64,000 nucleotides of DNA from Zymoseptoria tritici IPO323. Its lineage: Eukaryota; Ascomycota; Dothideomycetes; Mycosphaerellales; Mycosphaerellaceae. The notes beneath the pieces are model-generated. The model was given only the letters and a program-made list of their open reading frames with translations. It was not told the origin of the DNA and did no database searches. Position 1 is the stretch's first letter. Every line of letters starts with the position of its first letter. The stretch is from contig NC_018214.1 in assembly GCF_000219625.1 (NCBI RefSeq), positions 1,860,001 to 1,924,000 of the forward strand, given 5' to 3'. The translations under genes were made by a program, and so were the position numbers. This document shows positions 19,652 to 31,058 of this stretch, piece by piece.

Positions 19652-20041
19652 TCAGACCATGGCAGAGTTCGATGACGAGCCCCCACCACCTCCACCTCCA
19701 CCACCTCCGCCTCCGCCTCCGCCGCCACCCCCAGTGTGTCCCGGGGGAGGTTGTGGTTGGCGGTTGTGGGGCTCCGCGCCATTCTGCGGGACATATTAGC
19801 AAATGTACAAGCAGGTATGTGCACGAAAGCCATTACGCTTGAGCAAGGTGGAGAGCACTGAGGACTTCTTCGGAGATTGACACTGGCGTCCTTTTGATGG
19901 ACCTGAAGATACTGAATAAGTGTCCAAGGCTTCGGGCTTGCATGGCAGTGGAAGTGCGAGACGTACGTCGGGTTTGGGAATCGGAGCTGCGAAGGCCGCC
20001 GCAGACAAAATCGTAAGCATCGAGATAGTGAGGAACTGCAT
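19652..20041 (-). CDS. small secreted protein 2, glycine-rich, paralogue of protein 1
   Basis: Proposed three exons, complement(19652..19783,19825..19902,19967..20041), 94 aa, all joins phase 0. Residues 1-19 are a signal peptide closely matching protein 1 (MQFLTISMLTILSAAAFAAP), and the exon 1 boundary (PKPD then GTACGT) is at the same place. Exon 2 reads through the position of intron 2 of the paralogue, whose donor here is GTCAAT. Exon 3 encodes a Pro/Gln/His stretch, then 18 consecutive Gly, then a short Ser-rich end. The Gly run is encoded by mixed GGN codons over a trinucleotide repeat. Function unknown. The signal peptide exon is well supported; the downstream exons less so. Confidence 0.5.
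19680..19732. repeat. CCN/GGN trinucleotide repeat
   Basis: About 53 bp of CCA, CCT and CCG triplets on the + strand (GGN on the - strand). It lies inside the proposed last exon of small secreted protein 2, where it encodes polyglycine. Confidence 0.85.
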
Positions 20042-20300
20042 GTTTGCGAGGAGTCCTGGCTAGATGGCTATGGTAGAGCAGTATTAGATAGGGAAGGTAT
20101 TGTTGAGCGGCAGTAAGATCCACAAAGGTCGAGGTCTTGGCCCCGTAGTGTAGATCGTGAAGACTCGACAATGTCGATGGAACCGCTGGCGATGTCCTTT
20201 AAGTTGGAAGATTTCGACTTCCTGGAGCAATGCCGCAGTATGACCGCCGGTGCTCATTCTCCTGATTGCAGTCCGATCTCCTGACCATCCGATATACGCT

Positions 20301-21015
20301 TTCCTATTATTAGTTCAACGGTGAGAAGTTCCCTCTCGAAAAGGTAGATCGACAGAAGCTTCGCACGAGAATCCTGTCATCGGAGGCCTTGGATTGCGTG
20401 AAACCCGGTGGCAGCGTGTGCAGAACAAGGACTGTGATCAGCACGGCAGTTGATGAGCGTATCGGAGCGAACGGCTCCCAATCCTTGCGCAAATTCGACG
20501 GCCTGATCACGAGAGTGTTGACCGATCCTCCCCTGGACATCTTTGTAATCCTGCAAAGCTGAGAATAGGAGGCATTCATGTTCCGTATTGCTCTGTTACC
20601 GGAAGCACGCGGACAGGACTGCCGTTCATCGTGGCGCCATGTGACAGCGACGCCCGTGATCCGTCCTTTGCGCGGTTTTCCATTGGAACTCGGAAAGAAC
20701 ACCGATGGTTGCGGGCTTCATCAAGCTGCGATCCATCGGGCCTGTTCGAACTTGTTCGTCTGCCAGTCAGAAAAGGCGTCGCGAGGGCCCTCTAGCGTGT
20801 GCGGCCGTTGGCAGGTGGGCGAGGCATACTCAAGCACCTGTTCGGTCAGTCGACAATCATGGAGGGAGAGGAATGGCGCACCTCAGGCGAACCTACGGGA
20901 AGCCAGAGAGCTTAGTCAGCCCCACCTTCCCCACAAGCTCTTCCCCACATTGAGATCTTCATCGTCAGAAACTCTGCTCGGAATCCCAGACCTTAACTTC
21001 GGACCGCTTCCAATC
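20301..21015. other. intergenic region upstream of the cyclophilin gene
   Basis: About 715 bp beyond duplication copy B. It must carry divergent promoters for small secreted protein 2 and the cyclophilin gene. Open frames present have no recognisable product. Confidence 0.45.
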
Positions 21016-22277
21016 ATGGCCGCAGCAAATAGACCTCGAGTCTTTCTGGACGTGAGCATTGGAGAAGAACCGGCGGGCAGACTCACGATCGAGCTCTTCG
21101 CGGACAAGACTCCGAAGACGGCAGAAAAGTGAGCTCTCCAATACCGTCACGCGACAATCTGCACGACGATCACTACACGAACCACAGAGCACTAATGACT
21201 GCACCGTCCAGCTTCCGCCAACTCTGCACCGGGGAACACAATGGTCTCTCCTACGCCAAAGCGCCCTTCCACCGGGTCATCGACGAATTCATGGTCCAAG
21301 GCGGCGACATAGCCAGCGGCGACGGCACCGGCACGACGAGCATCTACGATGGCGAATTCGACGACGAGAACCTCGACTGGCGAGAGATGGACGCTGCGGG
21401 TCTGGTGTGCTCGGCGAATCGAGGGAAGAATACCAATGGGTCGCAGTTCTTCCTCACGCTTGAGGCGTGCCCGCATTTGAACGGGAAGCATGCAATCTTC
21501 GGACGACTGGTGGGTGGAGAGGATACGCTCGCGAAGATTGCAAAGGTCAAGGTCGATGAAAAGGACTGTCCCGTGACGCCGGTGTTGGTGTCGAGGTGCG
21601 GAGAGCTGGAGAAGAAGAGGAAGCCACAACAGCAGAAGCGGGACTCGCGGCAAGAGAATGGTACTTCCGAGACCAGCGTTGGTGATAGAGGGCGTAGACG
21701 GAAGAGCGACCTGTCCGCCGACGAGATGGACGCCAGTCCACCACCTCATGCGCGACGGAATAGACGGCAAAGCGACAATGTGGTCGATGAAGGCAAGCGT
21801 GGTCGAGTACGCGTTCGATCGCGGTCGAGGTCCAACTCACAGCCATTGAAAGAGACGGAAGAGGGTGATGTGTCGGATACCTCATCTGCGAAGTTGCACA
21901 AGCGGAAACGCAGTCCGTCACCAAGTCGACTTGAGGACCGTCGTGCGGAGCATGCAGATACGGATGGAGAGGATGAAGAGCGGAGAAGGAGGAGTCTGCC
22001 AAATCAGTATCGACAACGACAGGATCAACGAAGAGATCATGACGACGAGGCGAGGTATAGACCCAGTCCGAGAAGGGACGATGGAAGGCATTCGAGAAGG
22101 GACAATGACCGTTTTCGACCGTCGAGGGACCGGTATGCGGACGATGGAAGATTGGGCGGTAGCGGTGGCGGCCGTCTAGGAGGTGGAGGTGGTGGAGGTG
22201 GTGGTGGGTATGATGAGCCTGTTAAGTACAAAGGCAGAGGAGCAATGAAGTTTAGGGAGCCGGACAGGGCGTGGTAG
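21016..22277 (+). CDS. SR-type nuclear cyclophilin (peptidyl-prolyl cis-trans isomerase)
   Basis: Two exons, join(21016..21128,21212..22277), 392 aa. Residues 8-175 are a cyclophilin domain: VFLDVSIGEEPAGRLTIELF, NFRQLCTGE, the catalytic FHRVID, FMVQGGDIASGDGTG, NGSQFFLT and HLNGKHAIFG. The cyclosporin-contacting Trp position carries His (PHLNGKH), as in the PPIG/SR-cyclophilin branch. Residues 180-392 are a low-complexity tail rich in Arg, Ser, Lys and Asp with RS dipeptides (RVRSRSRSNS, RKRSPSPSR), ending in a Gly run and a conserved YKGRGAMKFREP motif. Such proteins sit in the nucleus, associate with splicing factors and the RNA polymerase II CTD, and isomerise prolyl bonds. The 83-bp intron (GTGAGC...TCCAG) falls after the AEKN codon, a common position. 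Confidence 0.95.
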
Positions 22278-22806
22278 GTGGTGGAGGCAGCGATATACTA
22301 ATATCGGCACGACCAATCCACGACCAGCTTGCTGTGTAGAGAATATTTGTCTTCTTATGTACATCTTCAAGGACGACAGTTTTGACGACAGTTCAAAGCT
22401 CAAGCCGGTGCGTTGTTCTTCATTCACATCGCGATCCTTGCAAAAGCTTACCTCTTTAGCGTGCCTACCCAATGTAGAGGCTAAATGGCTCATCGGAAGA
22501 CGATATTAAATAGCCTGTTTGGCTTCCATCCCAGGATCGTGCCCCGCGCTGCATACTCCACTTCGATGCGCACAACAGAACTACCGGCGGCGGTGAAGCA
22601 CCTACTCAAAGGATCAATATTCGAAGCTATATGACCAAGGTTCACGATGACGAAAACAAGCTTGATCCTGGCGGAAGAATGAATTACAAGATTCAAACGG
22701 AGTGGGGATCCGGAATTGGAATAACCGTACATATATCGATAGATCCTTATGCGGCAAGATGGTGTCGCTCTTCTTCCTCAATTGTACGTTGATAGGACAG
22801 GTCATC
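22278..22806. other. intergenic region between cyclophilin and esterase genes
   Basis: 529 bp containing the cyclophilin 3' UTR and the esterase promoter; no feature recognised. Confidence 0.45.
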
Positions 22807-24046
22807 ATGCGTTCTGCTATTCTTACCGTTTCGTTGGCTTCGGCCGTGGCTGGAGCTGCGACTGGGTATCCCGGACAGCATACATCTCCACCAGAAACTC
22901 ATTCGCAATGGAGTTTGCAGAAGTTCACGTCGTTGGTGACCTTTGGCGACAGCTATACCGATGACTCTCTGCTCCAATACTTTGCGGATCACAATGGCTC
23001 TGCTCCACCAGTCGGCTATGTCAATCCTGCCGTAACGAAAACCCCATCATATATCTCTCTTCGGACACATCATGTCCCAGCTGACAATCTCATCAGAACT
23101 ATCACTCCGCCTCCGGCGGCCGTCCCTGGCCTCAATACGTCAAACAATACGCCCCAGGCGGCGTGAACCTCTACAACTATGCCGTCGCCGGCGCCGTATG
23201 CAGCAACAACATCACCCCTCGCATCCTCGACACCGGCACCGCCTCATTCCTCTTCCCGGCCATCGAACAATACGAGGTACCCGCCTTCATCGCCGATGCA
23301 GCATACACCCTGCCCGACGGCTCACCCTTCATGATCAACCCGCCGGACGAAACCGTCTATGCCATCTGGATCGGAACCAACGATCTCGGACAAGCGGCGC
23401 TGTTGACGGACTCGCAGGTCAAAGGGACTAACATCGTCAACTACACGGACTGTGTCTTCAATCAGATGAAGTCCGTCTATGACCAAGGCGGGAGGTATTT
23501 CGTGTTGATGAATATCGCGCCGTTGAACTTGGTGCCGCTGTATGGTCTGCCGGAAGCGGGTGGCGTGGGCAATACGACGAGTCTGTGGCCGAACAAGGGC
23601 GACAACTTGACGTATTATTCGTATCGGATGGAGGAGGAGGTTGTTTCGGTGAATGAGATTTTCGACTATAAGACGCCGTTTTTGACGAAGATTGCGGAGA
23701 CGTTCGAGGGGGCGGAGGTTGCTATTATGGATATGCATGGCTTGGTGAGTATCAGCGCGAGGATGAGTGATTCTGAAGGACTGACCGCTGACCATGATGC
23801 CAGATCTCGGACATGTACTACAATCCCTCAGAGTACTTGAACGGCACCGCTCCGCTGAACGTTACGGGCTTCTCGCACCAGTGCGATGTCAAAGGCGCGA
23901 ACTGCGTCGACTCGGACAGTCCGGATAGCTTCTTGTTCTATGATGCGCTGCATCCTGGCGAGCAGGCCGAGAGAGTCTTTGCGAGAGAGTTCTTGGATGT
24001 GGTGAATGGCTGTGGCCGGTGGGCGACGTATTGGTCGAGTTGTTAG
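22807..24046 (+). CDS. secreted GDSL esterase (CE16-like acetylesterase)
   Basis: Three exons, join(22807..23031,23097..23744,23804..24046), all phase 0, 371 aa. Residues 1-20 are a signal peptide. The catalytic blocks of fungal GDSL/SGNH esterases are present: VTFGDSYTDDS (nucleophile Ser, block I, about residue 45), the Gly of block II in the VAGAVCSNN region, IWIGTNDLG (block III Asn) and DALHPGEQ (Asp and His, block V). The arrangement and length match carbohydrate esterase family 16, which removes acetyl groups from hemicellulose-derived oligosaccharides. Several N-glycosylation sites (NGS, NTT, NGT, NVT). Expected to be secreted. Upstream ATGs in the same frame at about 22760 give no signal peptide, so the start at 22807 was chosen. 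Confidence 0.94.
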
Positions 24047-25477
24047 CTCCGGATTGATCGACAGCGGTAGTCTGACAGAGCAAAGCAGAGCCAATAGCCT
24101 CAGATTGGAGTATGCAATGACAGCTTTGGCAGACACATAGCACATGAAATGTGGCATGCGGCTTACGAGAACGGTTGAGACCGGTTGCCTCTTAGAAACG
24201 GACGGTCGGCTTCGCGTGTAGTAGTAGACACCTCTGCTTCGACTTGGCCGAGATGTCGGCCGGGGGTGGTCCCGGACGCATCTCGTAAGTACACCGCCTG
24301 CGCGATGGCGGCATCGCACCTCCAGGCTAGACGACATCGATTGAAGGCGCTTGACATCCTGAACGTGGGGTCACGCAGCCATTGCGACGCCCGTACTGGT
24401 GCCCTGCTGCTGAACGCCAGCGCATAGCTCGTTTCCATCATGTGGTGTATTTAAGGTGTGTATCGAGATTGAGTTCGGTAGGCAGCGCCACGGCGGATTG
24501 AAAGAGGTACATTGCCGGGCGTGGGGTAGGTCTCTGTCCGTTGCGTTCGCGTGAGAGTGTATGGCAGAGCAAGTGGTGTCTCTGTGCGCACGGCATCATG
24601 CTGACACGAAAGTGCAGACTCAGGCGGGCTTAGACTCGTGCAGATGTTCCTGCATATCCAATACAGAGTGTTTCTTTCAACTCCGCGAGAGCTCTCCCGA
24701 GCAGCCAGCGTCGTGGCCAGCTCGTAGTCCACATTTCTGGCGAGAAAGCATTCCGCGGGTGTCCTCTTCTCTTCCCTAAGGCTGACGGTACGCGGGCCGA
24801 ACAATGCTACAGGCCGAGTGCATTGTGACGGGATTTCTGAGTGATGATCTCCGTCTGCTGACGTTGTGAAGACTTGAAGAGTGCGAGATGTGCAGAGCTT
24901 CATCGCTCAATCAGATTGCCTGGTCCAGGAAGGCTTGTTGGTTCTGCCCCAACATTCTTAGGTATCGCTCGCCTGGTGGTTGCTGCTGTGTCAGTTGAAT
25001 ATCTGGATAGAGAAATCGCGGTAATAATCGAAGCTCTGCTGGCAATGAAGAGCAGTGACACCTGCCATGTGGACGCTTGCAGCGCTTGACACTCAAAACT
25101 TTACCCTGCTTTTGACATGCATCGAAATTTCGGTCGATAGGGCCACTCCGCCTTGCTGCGTTATGGTGTCCTTCGATCCTGTGCGGAAGATGTGCCGATG
25201 CAGGCTTGCAGATTGCGAGTCTAGGCGCATGCATTCGGTTCGGTGATTGGCCTAACAAGTGCTTCAAGGTTATGACCATCCCTCGGGCATTGTTCTTCGG
25301 CCTCGACTCTGTCATATTAGTCGTGGGGTTGGTGACATAGGCGTTCGGCATCAATGTCGCCGCTCGCTTACCTACAGCATTTCCGGGCAGTGTATCCGGC
25401 TACCACCAGATGTTTGCCGGTTTCATTGAGCTGCGACAAGATCTTGGCTATGGCGATGCGCTCGTGAGTGCGGTAGG
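24047..25477. other. long intergenic region
   Basis: 1431 bp. Several open frames of 60-150 codons exist on both strands but have chance-like composition and no family resemblance. No repeat, transposon remnant or RNA gene recognised. Confidence 0.5.
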
Positions 25478-26782
25478 ATGACGGGAGGCGGCCTCCTTAC
25501 GAATGGTACGCAATATGTCCGTTCGTCCAACTTCCCTCGATATAAAGAGCCGTTCCAACGTATGTTAAAGACGAATACATCAAGCCTCGAAGACCTGCCA
25601 GAACCCTGCTTCGAAGTCCAAACCACACCCAAAGCGATCAAGACGTCCGGCAATTACTACAAGCTTTCGCCGCATGCGCAGATCGTCGGGATGCTGCATA
25701 TCGTCCTTCTCTTACTTCTCGTTCTCGTCTTTGCAGCTCTTGTCACTGCAACAGATTTCGAGCAGGACGAGGACTTCGTGTACTGGCTTTACGATCCTAT
25801 CGAGACCGATGTAAGCGTCCTGTTCGAGGGCGCGCGCGTGCTTCTCAGCCACACCCCGCCATCACCTTGCGAGTCGACGGAATCTGGCAAAGAGCTGTTG
25901 AAGGATTCTGCCCACGATGCGCCGCTCCAGCTCGAAGACTCCGAGCAAAAATTGCAGGATGCACCGACGGGATCCACCACTTTCGTAGCCGATCACACCG
26001 CCCTAGCAGGCGCACACTTCGCCGACCAGCCTCGACCACCTCGCCGCGACGACCATGCTCAAAAGGAGCTGAGCGCGCTTGGGCTGGATAATTTGCACAA
26101 CTCTCCCGTCAAGACGCCTGGTCGCCGGGTCCTGCCAAGCGCATGGCAGGACGACCCAGCATCAATACCTTCGAGCTCACGATATGGCCTGCCATCGCCG
26201 CCGCCAACTCGCAGCTCGCACAGTGACTCGCAACCTCGCGCTCATGCCGAAACGCAACCGAATCGGCTCATGTACCCGGCGACGCCGTCCGTGACCTCTT
26301 TGAACGACAGTGAGGCATCTGATCTCATGGGTGTACTCTCGTTCCCAGCGTCCAGTTCCAGTGCTAGATCCACAACCGCACCAGCCATGTTCAGATCTCG
26401 CAGTCAACCTGGCAATCGCTTTCGCCGGCATTCGCGTGCCAGTGGCGGTCCAATCCTGCATTGCTGCCCGAAGGATCTCCGCCTCATGCTGTTCAACACC
26501 AAGAACGAGCTTGTTCACCATCGGCGGTACGACGTTCCCGACTCAGGGCGTGCTTATCAGTGCGAGGTCCTTGGATGTCCGAAAGGCTTTGTTTCTCCAC
26601 ATGAGCGTGACCGGCACCTCGGAACGCATGGCATTGTTAGGATTCCGAAGGTATATTGCCCTTGGTGGGATTGTGGACGCAACATCCTAGGCTTTCCCCG
26701 GAAGGACAATTACGACCGGCACATTCGAAACGTCCATGATGGTCTGCTTCCTGAGATCGACGGACTGTCGACACAGAGCTGA
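25478..26782 (+). CDS. C2H2 zinc-finger protein with a central hydrophobic segment
   Basis: Single exon, 434 aa. Residues 69-92 form a strongly hydrophobic stretch (VGMLHIVLLLLLVLVFAALVTA), long enough for one membrane span. About 95-330 is low-complexity Ser/Pro/Asp-rich. About 335-425 has fingers: a degenerate one near HCCPKDL..., then YQCEVLGCPKGF..HERDRHLGTHG, then VYCPWWDCGRNI..KDNYDRHIRNVH. C2H2 pairs of this C-x4-C spacing are common in fungal regulators. The hydrophobic segment is unexpected for a nuclear factor: it could make a membrane-tethered regulator. Alternatively translation may begin at Met71 (MLHIVLL), turning it into a signal anchor, or the 5' part may include an unrecognised intron. 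Gene call firm, function inferred. Confidence 0.78.
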   Translation: MTGGGLLTNGTQYVRSSNFPRYKEPFQRMLKTNTSSLEDLPEPCFEVQTTPKAIKTSGNYYKLSPHAQIVGMLHIVLLLLLVLVFAALVTATDFEQDEDFVYWLYDPIETDVSVLFEGARVLLSHTPPSPCESTESGKELLKDSAHDAPLQLEDSEQKLQDAPTGSTTFVADHTALAGAHFADQPRPPRRDDHAQKELSALGLDNLHNSPVKTPGRRVLPSAWQDDPASIPSSSRYGLPSPPPTRSSHSDSQPRAHAETQPNRLMYPATPSVTSLNDSEASDLMGVLSFPASSSSARSTTAPAMFRSRSQPGNRFRRHSRASGGPILHCCPKDLRLMLFNTKNELVHHRRYDVPDSGRAYQCEVLGCPKGFVSPHERDRHLGTHGIVRIPKVYCPWWDCGRNILGFPRKDNYDRHIRNVHDGLLPEIDGLSTQS

Positions 26783-29051
26783 ATGCAATCGGTCTGTAAA
26801 CCCCCGGGGTTCGGCGGCATGTTTGTTTTGTTACGATGATGAAGGAGGAGGGCAGCGGGCCTTGCCGTCGCCTGTGTGGCCTCGGAGTTGGCGGACTCGT
26901 CCGATGGGGAGCGGAGGTTTTATTTAAATGAGCTGTGCGCCACACGTTTATTGGTTGTCATTTTGACTTTGCTGGACGTTTTCATTTGCAGGGGACCGAT
27001 GTCTCACTATTATTACCGTACGGGCCTTCCGAACCAGATTATTCTATCAGCATCACTCTTTCGACGTCACGTCCAACTATATCGTGACTTCCTGCTTATC
27101 CCTTTCTCTCTTCTGCATGATCAACACATCACGGTCTCTGGTCACGATGCCAGAGACTGCTTGAGCGCTCCACGATACTGATTGGGCATCTCCGCCTTAG
27201 AGCCCGCATCTGAGCATGCAATAGCTGGCAAATACGTGTCACATTCGACACCGCCTCTTCATGGAAATGATACTTACACACGCATAGCTTCCAGCCGCGA
27301 GAGAATATCTCTCGTGCGTCTTGCCATCCCGAAGTAGCGCTTGCAGCCGAAAGCAACGACCAGAACACCAGCATGAAAAGCCTCGAGACCGGCGACTGCG
27401 AGGCCGCCGTGGAAACATGGGCACGAATGGGCGCGGGCCAGACTCCATCTGCGTCGATTAAAGCTCATAACAGGAACACCACCGACGAACCTCCGTATCA
27501 GGTCGAGGAAGTATCGCGAAGGTGTACTCAAGCCAAATTCCATCTGGAGACGCCGCTCTGACCAAGGATAAGGTCCCTGCAAACAAGGTCCCTGCGAACA
27601 CTCGGATCTCGAATCGACCGCGACGAGCTGGACGACGAGAGGCTGCCATCAACTCTTAGCGCAAGTCATGCGCACGAGGGACGCACGAAATTGATATTCA
27701 AACTGATAATTGCGGGGACCATTGATGCGGACGCTGGCTGACCGCCCATCCCACGCCCAGTCCACGTCGCGTCGAGCTTCTCTCCTTCCCGACTGCGCCA
27801 TTCCGTACGGGAGCCGCGTTTCAGTGCGGTCTCGATCTCGATCTCAAAAGAGCCGGCAAAGCCACCGAGAGGCCGCGCCACAACGATGGTCAGCATCGCA
27901 TGAATCAAGAGCACGCGCAGAACACAATGGACACCACAATTGCGCCGTCTCGGGTATCACGGACTCATGCGAAGGCCGCGACATGCTTTGACGAACTGAA
28001 TTCAAGAATTCTCTGCCGCCGCCGCTCGAACTTTCTTGCTCCACTCACCGCGGCGCGAACATAGAGGGCATGTCCAGGATGATGACTGTGTGGCCTTCGG
28101 GAGGAGCTGCTCAAAGTCTCGCCAACATTGCCTCACTCCGATCGGCAGACGACCAAGGCTTGAACTGACGCCAGGCAAGCCTTGCGACTTTGACCGACGC
28201 ACGGCGGCTGTCTTTCGACTTCAGGCTACTGCTGTGGGTTCAGATCTTCAGACACGGTATGTGTCGAATGCTCTGGCGGATCAACTTGTGCGATTTGCAA
28301 TACGAGCGGTCGTTCGTGATTGTGTCTGGATCATTGAGACTTCGCATTGCTTCCATGTGCCCCTTCCCATGACAGCGAATCTTCGACACCATGTACGGCT
28401 CTTTTGGTGGAGACGGAACAATGCATTATGGCAATCTGGAGCGAGTATCCAAGCTCAAGTGTCCGAAGCGACTGTCGGGCCGCCATGTTTGTGGAACCTT
28501 CAGAGCGGGCCAAAGCTCCAAGAGACGATATGCACGAGACAATCTACACATCCCACTCCTGCCGAGGCTTCCCAGGATTGTCGGTGAGTAAGCTGAGACG
28601 CTTCTGCTTTCTCAATCTCCCATTACATCTGCCTTTGCAACTCAATTGATTCTGCGTGGAATATATCAACTGACGTGCAAGCCACAAATGCTTGAGTGTT
28701 GTCGCTGCTGATTTCATGATGCCGTGGTACCGGCGCCAGCCAGCACTGCCCAGCTTCACGATGCTGGCCGCCAGCTATTCAGTGATGATGAAGGGTCCGC
28801 CCGACCACGACATCACAAAACCAGCTGCCACCGGCCGTCGACTAGGTAATTCCCTTGCCTCCTTCTTCCTGTTCTGGTCATTGATCAATCCCCCTTTCGA
28901 ATATTACTGTGTAGCAAGTGAGTTTTGCTGGATACTTCAGTACGACTGGAACGAACGTCTGCTACAGGATTGAGGGCCACGAGCTGGCCATAGTCTCGAC
29001 GTCTCCTGATCTGCACAGCAGCCCACGACCTCATCACCTTTTACGGCCTCG
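26783..29051. other. long gene-poor region
   Basis: 2269 bp without a gene I can support. Frames at 28036-28587 and 28692-28973 (+) are open but have no recognisable domain, no convincing splice partners and biased chance-like composition. No transposon ends seen. Confidence 0.5.
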
Positions 29052-30274
29052 ATGACCTTACCAAACGACGAGCCTTGGCCAGAAAATTGGGATCCACAGC
29101 TTCGAGAGCTTGGACTTTGGGCTGCGCAAGAGCCAGAGACTTCGAGCTCGTCGCAGCATTTCAACCATGATGTAGACGAAGGGGTGCACGCAGCTCGGGA
29201 GGTAAGAGAGACAGCTCTTCTAGTGAGGCGATCCTTTCCAGCACGACGCTGACGGTTACCATCAAGACCGCAGCTGGGAATCGCAACACCGAACAACAGA
29301 TACCGCCCCACCCGCCTTCAGCGTTCACCGCCCAGTACGCACCTCACGCCGAACTCGACGACCTGATCGACTCCGACAACGACAACACGCGAAATCCGCT
29401 TCAACACTACAACCCACCTACCGAATATGGCATACAGACACCATCAGCGTCGACATCGTCTCAGCTACACCCCGAGCTACCATACTTTACTTCTCCACCG
29501 CCTCAACACTTGCATCCCTATGGTCTTGCTTCGCCAACTACAAATCGGCATGATCAACATGGCGGACATACACCGTCAAATTGGACGTGGTCTACTTCGA
29601 GCCAAGATCAAGTATGGTTCACACCGCCCGCGTTAAACTCGAAGCCGGGCCCCGGTAGCTCTTCCACCGCAGCAGTGCACAATCCGGAAGCCTTCTGGGA
29701 CATCGCCTCTGATGTCGATCCTTCGTTCGCCATGCTCTCGTATCAAGAACAAGCTGCACTTCTTACGACTCTGCAAGGATCTCAGCCTTTGCCCCAGCCG
29801 GCATGCATCGAGCAAGATACTACACAAGGCGAGCCCTCACCGACTGGATCACAACAAGGACTGCAGTCGGCGTTTTCATGGCGGCTCATACAGCCAAACA
29901 CTCGTCTCGAACCAAATTCGAATCCCACCACCTCTCAAGGCCCCATGTCCATCGCTGCGTCCGCCACGCCCAGCCAAGCTTCAGCTTATACATGCAGTTC
30001 GGACGGCTGTGGAAAGAGCTTCAAAGACAAGTCAGGCTTGGACCATCACACGCGCTATCACAAAGAGCCGAACAACCCTTGGATCTGCACGATATGCGAG
30101 CCTAACACAGTGTGGCGCTGGAAGAAAGAGTATCACAAACATTTAACAACGCATTCGGAGGAACGGCCTTGGTTGTGCACCCAGCTTGGCTGTACGAAGA
30201 CGTTTAAGAGGAGGGACCATATGCTGAGACATATGCAGAATGTACATGGGATGTCGTCGGCCTCCAACAGCTAG
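29052..30274 (+). CDS. C2H2 zinc-finger transcription factor-like protein
   Basis: Proposed two exons, join(29052..29201,29267..30274), 385 aa. The donor GTAAGA after ..HAARE is good; the acceptor that keeps the frame is CATCAAG at 29266, weaker than the TTTCCAG at 29241, which would break the frame, so the 5' part is uncertain. Residues 1-240 are low-complexity, rich in Ser, Pro, Gln and His. The last 90 residues contain three fingers: YTCSSDGCGKSF..SGLDHHTRYH, WICTICEPNTVWRWKKEYHKHLTTH and WLCTQLGCTKTF..RDHMLRHMQNVH. This is the same general design as the genes at 32700 and 35814. Likely a nuclear sequence-specific regulator; targets unknown. Confidence 0.8.
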
Positions 30275-31058
30275 GAATAGTGGACTGGAGCTTGAACACA
30301 GAGTGTAAACTTCCTTGAAGAGCATGGGAAGCATTTCCAGCATGCAGTGGACACAGCGTCACGCATTTCGCATTACATGATACCCTTTTGTTAGACTATA
30401 GATGTATAGATGGGCCACAGTACGAGCGACAATTTACACAACTCAGCATCACTATACGTCGCGATCAACGTCGCCCTCTGGTACCTGTCTCAGCGTGTCA
30501 ACCTCATCCATCAGTCAACAGCACGAAGCTATAGCTCCCGACTCGTCCATTGCTGTCGTCATCGCACATGCTCTCGAACGAGCTTGCGAACCTCACTTGT
30601 GAACAAGCCGCCAGCAGCTGAAATACAGACGGCCCGAACGGTACACAAGCTTCACAAGCCCACAGCCCAGTCCGCCGGATAGTCTTCGTATCAGGCACAA
30701 GGCAGTAGTCCTGCATAGCCCCAGCCACATTGTTGGAGCCGCCCGTTGAAAGGGAAGCCAAGGTACGGTAAGGTACGCAGTAAGCTACAGCTGCAAGCTC
30801 TTTCGTGGAGTCCTTTGAGCCTCACAGCTTGCTCTACACAGCCCCGTTCAAGTCAGATTCGCGATTGTGGCCCTTCAATCGTGCATGGATGATGATTGCA
30901 TTGGCGATGAAGATGATGCAAGAAATGCGCAATTACAAGGATGGCGGCCGATGGGTCATGCGACGAAGGTTCTAGCGTATTGAGTGCACTGCTGGTCGCA
31001 GCAAGCCCGCCTGCGTGGCTATAGTTCCTCCAGAATTCAGAGCTCACTTGCTCGTCGG
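30275..31058. other. intergenic region between convergent C2H2 and GFA genes
   Basis: 784 bp with no gene supported; long for a convergent gap. Short open frames only. Confidence 0.45.

Larger units (their letters stand above)
19448..20300. repeat. segmental tandem duplication, copy B
   Basis: It starts with gtggccattgagcggacat and gcttgtattcaag, matching the 3' end of the GPCR-like coding region but with the stop region altered. A short GATGTCGG array, the small secreted protein gene 2, and gcagtccgatctcctgacca at the far end follow. Same orientation as copy A; clearly diverged. Confidence 0.7.

Noticed and set aside
19521..19799. + strand frame with a proline run
   Set aside because: The proline run is the antisense of the GGN repeat; the - strand reading has a signal peptide and a paralogue.
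28036..28587. 183-codon + strand frame
   Set aside because: No domain, no splice partner, chance-like composition.
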